This document shows, piece after piece, positions 61,584-64,000 of a stretch of DNA of 64,000 nt. Origin of the DNA: Rhodococcus sp. 14-1411-2a (GTDB lineage Bacteria; Actinomycetota; Actinomycetes; Mycobacteriales; Mycobacteriaceae). The position numbers and the translations under genes were made by a program. The stretch is taken from positions 310,001 through 374,000 of the forward strand of contig NZ_NPGA01000020.1 in NCBI RefSeq assembly GCF_002259485.1, read 5' to 3'. Position 1 is the first letter of the stretch; every line of letters starts with the position of its first letter. The notes under the pieces are model-generated. The model ran no database searches. It was not told the origin of the DNA and saw only the letters and a list, made by a program, of their open reading frames with translations.

Positions 61584-64000
61584 TCAGGACGTGATGACTC
61601 CGGTCCGGCGCAGGTCGAGCATGCCGGGCGCGGACACATCGATCGCTTGGCGAGCGTGCATCTCGAGCAATCTTGCTACGTCCACCTTGCCCGAGGTGAA
61701 CCCGCCCTCCTCGAAGCGGCCGTTACGGCGCGCTTCGGCTTCCACGGAGTTGACCGGCGGTCCCTCGTACGAGCGACCGCCCGGGTGCACCACGTGGTAC
61801 GAGCACCCGCCGACCGCACGTCCGGTCTGCATTTCCACCAGATCGAAACGCAGCGGACTCTGCACCTCGATCGTCGGGTGCAGAGCACTCGGCGGCTGCC
61901 AAGCGCGGTAACGCACACCGGCGACCTGCACGTCCTGACGCTCGGTCCGCAACATCGGCACCGGCACCCCGTTGCACGTCACCATGTAGCGGCCCGCGTC
62001 GGCTCCGGCGACCTGAACCTGGATTCGTTCCACCGAAGAGTCCACGTACCGAGCGGTGCCCGAGGACGTCGATTCTTCGCCGAGGGTGTTCCATGGCTCG
62101 ATCGCACCCCGCAGCTCGATCTCGGCGTCACCGACCACGGTGGTGCCGATTCGGGGGAATCTGAACTCGGTGAACGGATCGAGCCAGCTGGTGTCGAAAT
62201 CGATGCCGTGCTCGCGGAGGTCCTCGACGACACGCCCGATATCGTTGATGACGAAGTGCGGCAACATGTACCGACCGTGCAGATTGGCACCGTGCCGGAT
62301 GAGAGGTGCCTTCAGCGGGGTGTCCCAGAACCGCGAGACCATCGATCGCACGAGCAGTGACTGCACCATCGCCATCTGATGGTGCGGCGGCATCTCGAAC
62401 CCGCGCAGTTCGAGCAGTCCCAGTCGTCCGCGAGTGGAGTCGGGACTGTAGAGCTTGTCGATGCAGAACTCGGCGCGGTGCGTGTTGCCGGTGATGTCGG
62501 TGAGCAGGTGCCGCAGCGCTCGGTCGACGACCCAGGGCGACGCCGATCGGTCGGCCCCGGTCAGTCGTTCGATCTCGCTGAATGCGACCTCGAGCTCGTA
62601 GAGCGATTCCTCGCGGCCCTCGTCGGCGCGAGGAGCCTGCGACGTGGTGCCGATGAAGCGGCCCGAGAACAGGTACGACAGCGACGGGTGCCGCTGCCAG
62701 TGCGTCAGCAGCGAGACCAACAGGTCCGGTCGACGCAGAACGGGTGAATCCACCGGCGTCACCCCGCCGAGCGTGATGTGGTTTCCACCGCCCGTTCCAC
62801 GCGTGGTGCCGTCGTTGTCGAATCCCTCTGTGCTCAAACGGGACTGACGCGCCTCGAGGTAGAGACGCTCCATCAGATCGTTCTGTTCCGCCCACGAGGA
62901 GGTCGGTTGCACGTTGACCTCGATCACACCGGGATCCGGTGTGACGGTGAGGGTTTGGATACGAGGATCGGACGGCGGACCGTAGCCCTCGATCACGACG
63001 GGCGTGTCGATGGTCGACGCCGCCTGCTCGACCCGCGAGACGAGATCGACGAAGTCGTCCAACCGATCCATCGGCGGCATGAACACGTGCAGGACGCCGT
63101 CGCGAACCTCGGCGACCAGTGCGGTGACGGCGGTGCCGCCCACCCCGGACGTCTCGTTCACCAACTGCGCGTAACGCGACTCGGCCGGGTTCACCGCACG
63201 CGGCGGTTGCTGGGTCAGCTGCGGTGTGGGCAGATCCGGCTTGGGCGCGGTGGGGTCTGCCGGGTTCTCGACGGGACCGCCGTCCCAGGAGATCGCGCGA
63301 AGTGGCAGCCGCAGGCCCGCGGGAGAATCGCCCTCCAGCAACACTATTCGGCCGCGGCGCAACTTCCAGTCCGAGCTCTCCCAGCCGGAGCCGTCCTCGG
63401 TGCGCGAGATGGGCAGAACGAATGCCGCAGGCTCGTCGGTACTGGCATCGAGCCGTTCGAGCAGTTTCTTTCTGGCATCCGCGGAATCGGCTCCCGGTTC
63501 GAGATCCTCGTCGTCGGCGGGCGGATCACCGTAGGGCTGGCGAACCAGGTCCAACAGTTTCACCAACGGGTCCTCGTAGGCGGGACGCGCCTGTGAGGCG
63601 GGCAGTCCGAGCGCCTTGACCAACTCGTCGATCAATGCCTGCGACGCCGAATTGTCCACCGGATCCGGGCGCAGGTCCTCGGCCAACCAGGGATCGGCGA
63701 TCAGATCGGAGTCGTGCCACAGAGCTTGACCGTCGGTACGCCAGAACAGTCCCACCTGCCACCGCGGCAGAGGTTCGCCGGGGTACCACTTGCCCTGGCT
63801 GCGCTGCACCAGACCGTCCGGTGCGTAGATGGTGCGAAGCCGTTCAGCGAGCACACTTGCCAGCTTGCGCTTGTGCGGACCGTCGGCAGTGGTGTTCCAC
63901 TCGGGCGCTTCCTGATTCTCGATCGCGACGAACGTGGGCTCGCCGCCGACGGTCAACCGAATGTCCTGATCGATCATCCGCTCGTCGATCTTCTCGGCTG
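61584..64000 (-). CDS. DUF2126/transglutaminase-type large protein, C-terminal part (5' end outside window)
   Basis: The frame is open to the window edge (ATG 63977 is internal; upstream codons give AEKIDERMIDQDIRLTVGGE). At least 805 residues are seen, all from the DUF2126 region that normally follows an N-terminal transglutaminase domain in a ~1100-residue protein (mycobacterial Rv2566). Recognisable segments include VRLTVGGEPTFVAI-like start, NHITLGGVTPVDSPVLRRPD and ELRGFEMPPHHQMAMVQSLL. A Pro/Asp-rich linker spans about residues 230-270. Biochemical function is unknown; its constant association with the permuted ATP-grasp and a second transglutaminase suggests one pathway. 128 bp precede the ATP-grasp gene. 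Confidence 0.88.
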   Translation of the reverse strand, partial: AEKIDERMIDQDIRLTVGGEPTFVAIENQEAPEWNTTADGPHKRKLASVLAERLRTIYAPDGLVQRSQGKWYPGEPLPRWQVGLFWRTDGQALWHDSDLIADPWLAEDLRPDPVDNSASQALIDELVKALGLPASQARPAYEDPLVKLLDLVRQPYGDPPADDEDLEPGADSADARKKLLERLDASTDEPAAFVLPISRTEDGSGWESSDWKLRRGRIVLLEGDSPAGLRLPLRAISWDGGPVENPADPTAPKPDLPTPQLTQQPPRAVNPAESRYAQLVNETSGVGGTAVTALVAEVRDGVLHVFMPPMDRLDDFVDLVSRVEQAASTIDTPVVIEGYGPPSDPRIQTLTVTPDPGVIEVNVQPTSSWAEQNDLMERLYLEARQSRLSTEGFDNDGTTRGTGGGNHITLGGVTPVDSPVLRRPDLLVSLLTHWQRHPSLSYLFSGRFIGTTSQAPRADEGREESLYELEVAFSEIERLTGADRSASPWVVDRALRHLLTDITGNTHRAEFCIDKLYSPDSTRGRLGLLELRGFEMPPHHQMAMVQSLLVRSMVSRFWDTPLKAPLIRHGANLHGRYMLPHFVINDIGRVVEDLREHGIDFDTSWLDPFTEFRFPRIGTTVVGDAEIELRGAIEPWNTLGEESTSSGTARYVDSSVERIQVQVAGADAGRYMVTCNGVPVPMLRTERQDVQVAGVRYRAWQPPSALHPTIEVQSPLRFDLVEMQTGRAVGGCSYHVVHPGGRSYEGPPVNSVEAEARRNGRFEEGGFTSGKVDVARLLEMHARQAIDVSAPGMLDLRRTGVITS

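Overview
The window is a high-GC, gene-dense stretch of an actinobacterial chromosome. Protein content (OpcA, WhiA, mIHF, an actinobacterial PyrF, a helicase-degenerate PriA) and gene order point to a mycolic-acid-containing genus, most likely Rhodococcus or a close relative. That is inferred from protein recognition and gene order; no rRNA is present. No phage, insertion sequence, tRNA or rRNA is visible, and no gene-free stretch exceeds about 225 bp.

Layout. (1) 1-4.7 kb, plus strand: pentose-phosphate operon tkt-tal-zwf-opcA-pgl, ending at a hairpin shared with the convergent ppc. (2) 4.9-21.1 kb, minus strand: gap-pgk-tpiA then secG and ppc; uvrC-rapZ-yvcK-whiA; and a riboflavin block rpe-ribD-ribE-ribBA-ribH plus a PH-like membrane protein. 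(3) 21.1-29.7 kb: a YjbR/MmcQ protein, rsmB, fmt, a PadR regulator with a long Gly/Arg-rich N-terminus, a divergent membrane diguanylate cyclase, a Tat-exported cyclase-family hydrolase converging on it, and priA. (4) 29.8-42.8 kb, minus strand: metK, coaBC, rpoZ, gmk, mihF and the pyrimidine operon pyrR-pyrB-pyrC-(membrane protein)-carA-carB-pyrF, preceded by a PyrR-type RNA leader. (5) 42.8-55.0 kb: nusB/efp/pepQ, one plus-strand membrane protein, the shikimate block aroC-aroK-aroB, a prepilin peptidase, aroE, mltG, ruvX and alaS. (6) 55.0-64.0 kb: rarA, a kinase-like phosphotransferase, and a three-gene cluster of DUF2126 protein, circularly permuted ATP-grasp/alpha-E protein and transglutaminase. 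This last cluster is widely conserved but biochemically uncharacterised.

From memory of the Mycobacterium tuberculosis map, the window joins two blocks that lie far apart there (roughly Rv1379-Rv1448 and Rv2533-Rv2569).

The most unusual non-gene signal is a short dispersed repeat with core GTCGTTCCGCAGGCTCCACTC and close variants. It occurs in-frame at the C-terminus of RibBA, as a 2 x 33 bp insertion inside PyrB, as a 3.5 x 30 bp array at the N-terminus of the ATP-grasp protein, and as a partial copy just upstream of that gene. Other non-coding signals are a 55-nt three-way-junction-like element at 57.7 kb, a 17-bp tandem repeat carrying DnaA-box-like 9-mers at 49.5 kb, and a hairpin that buries the fmt ribosome-binding site.
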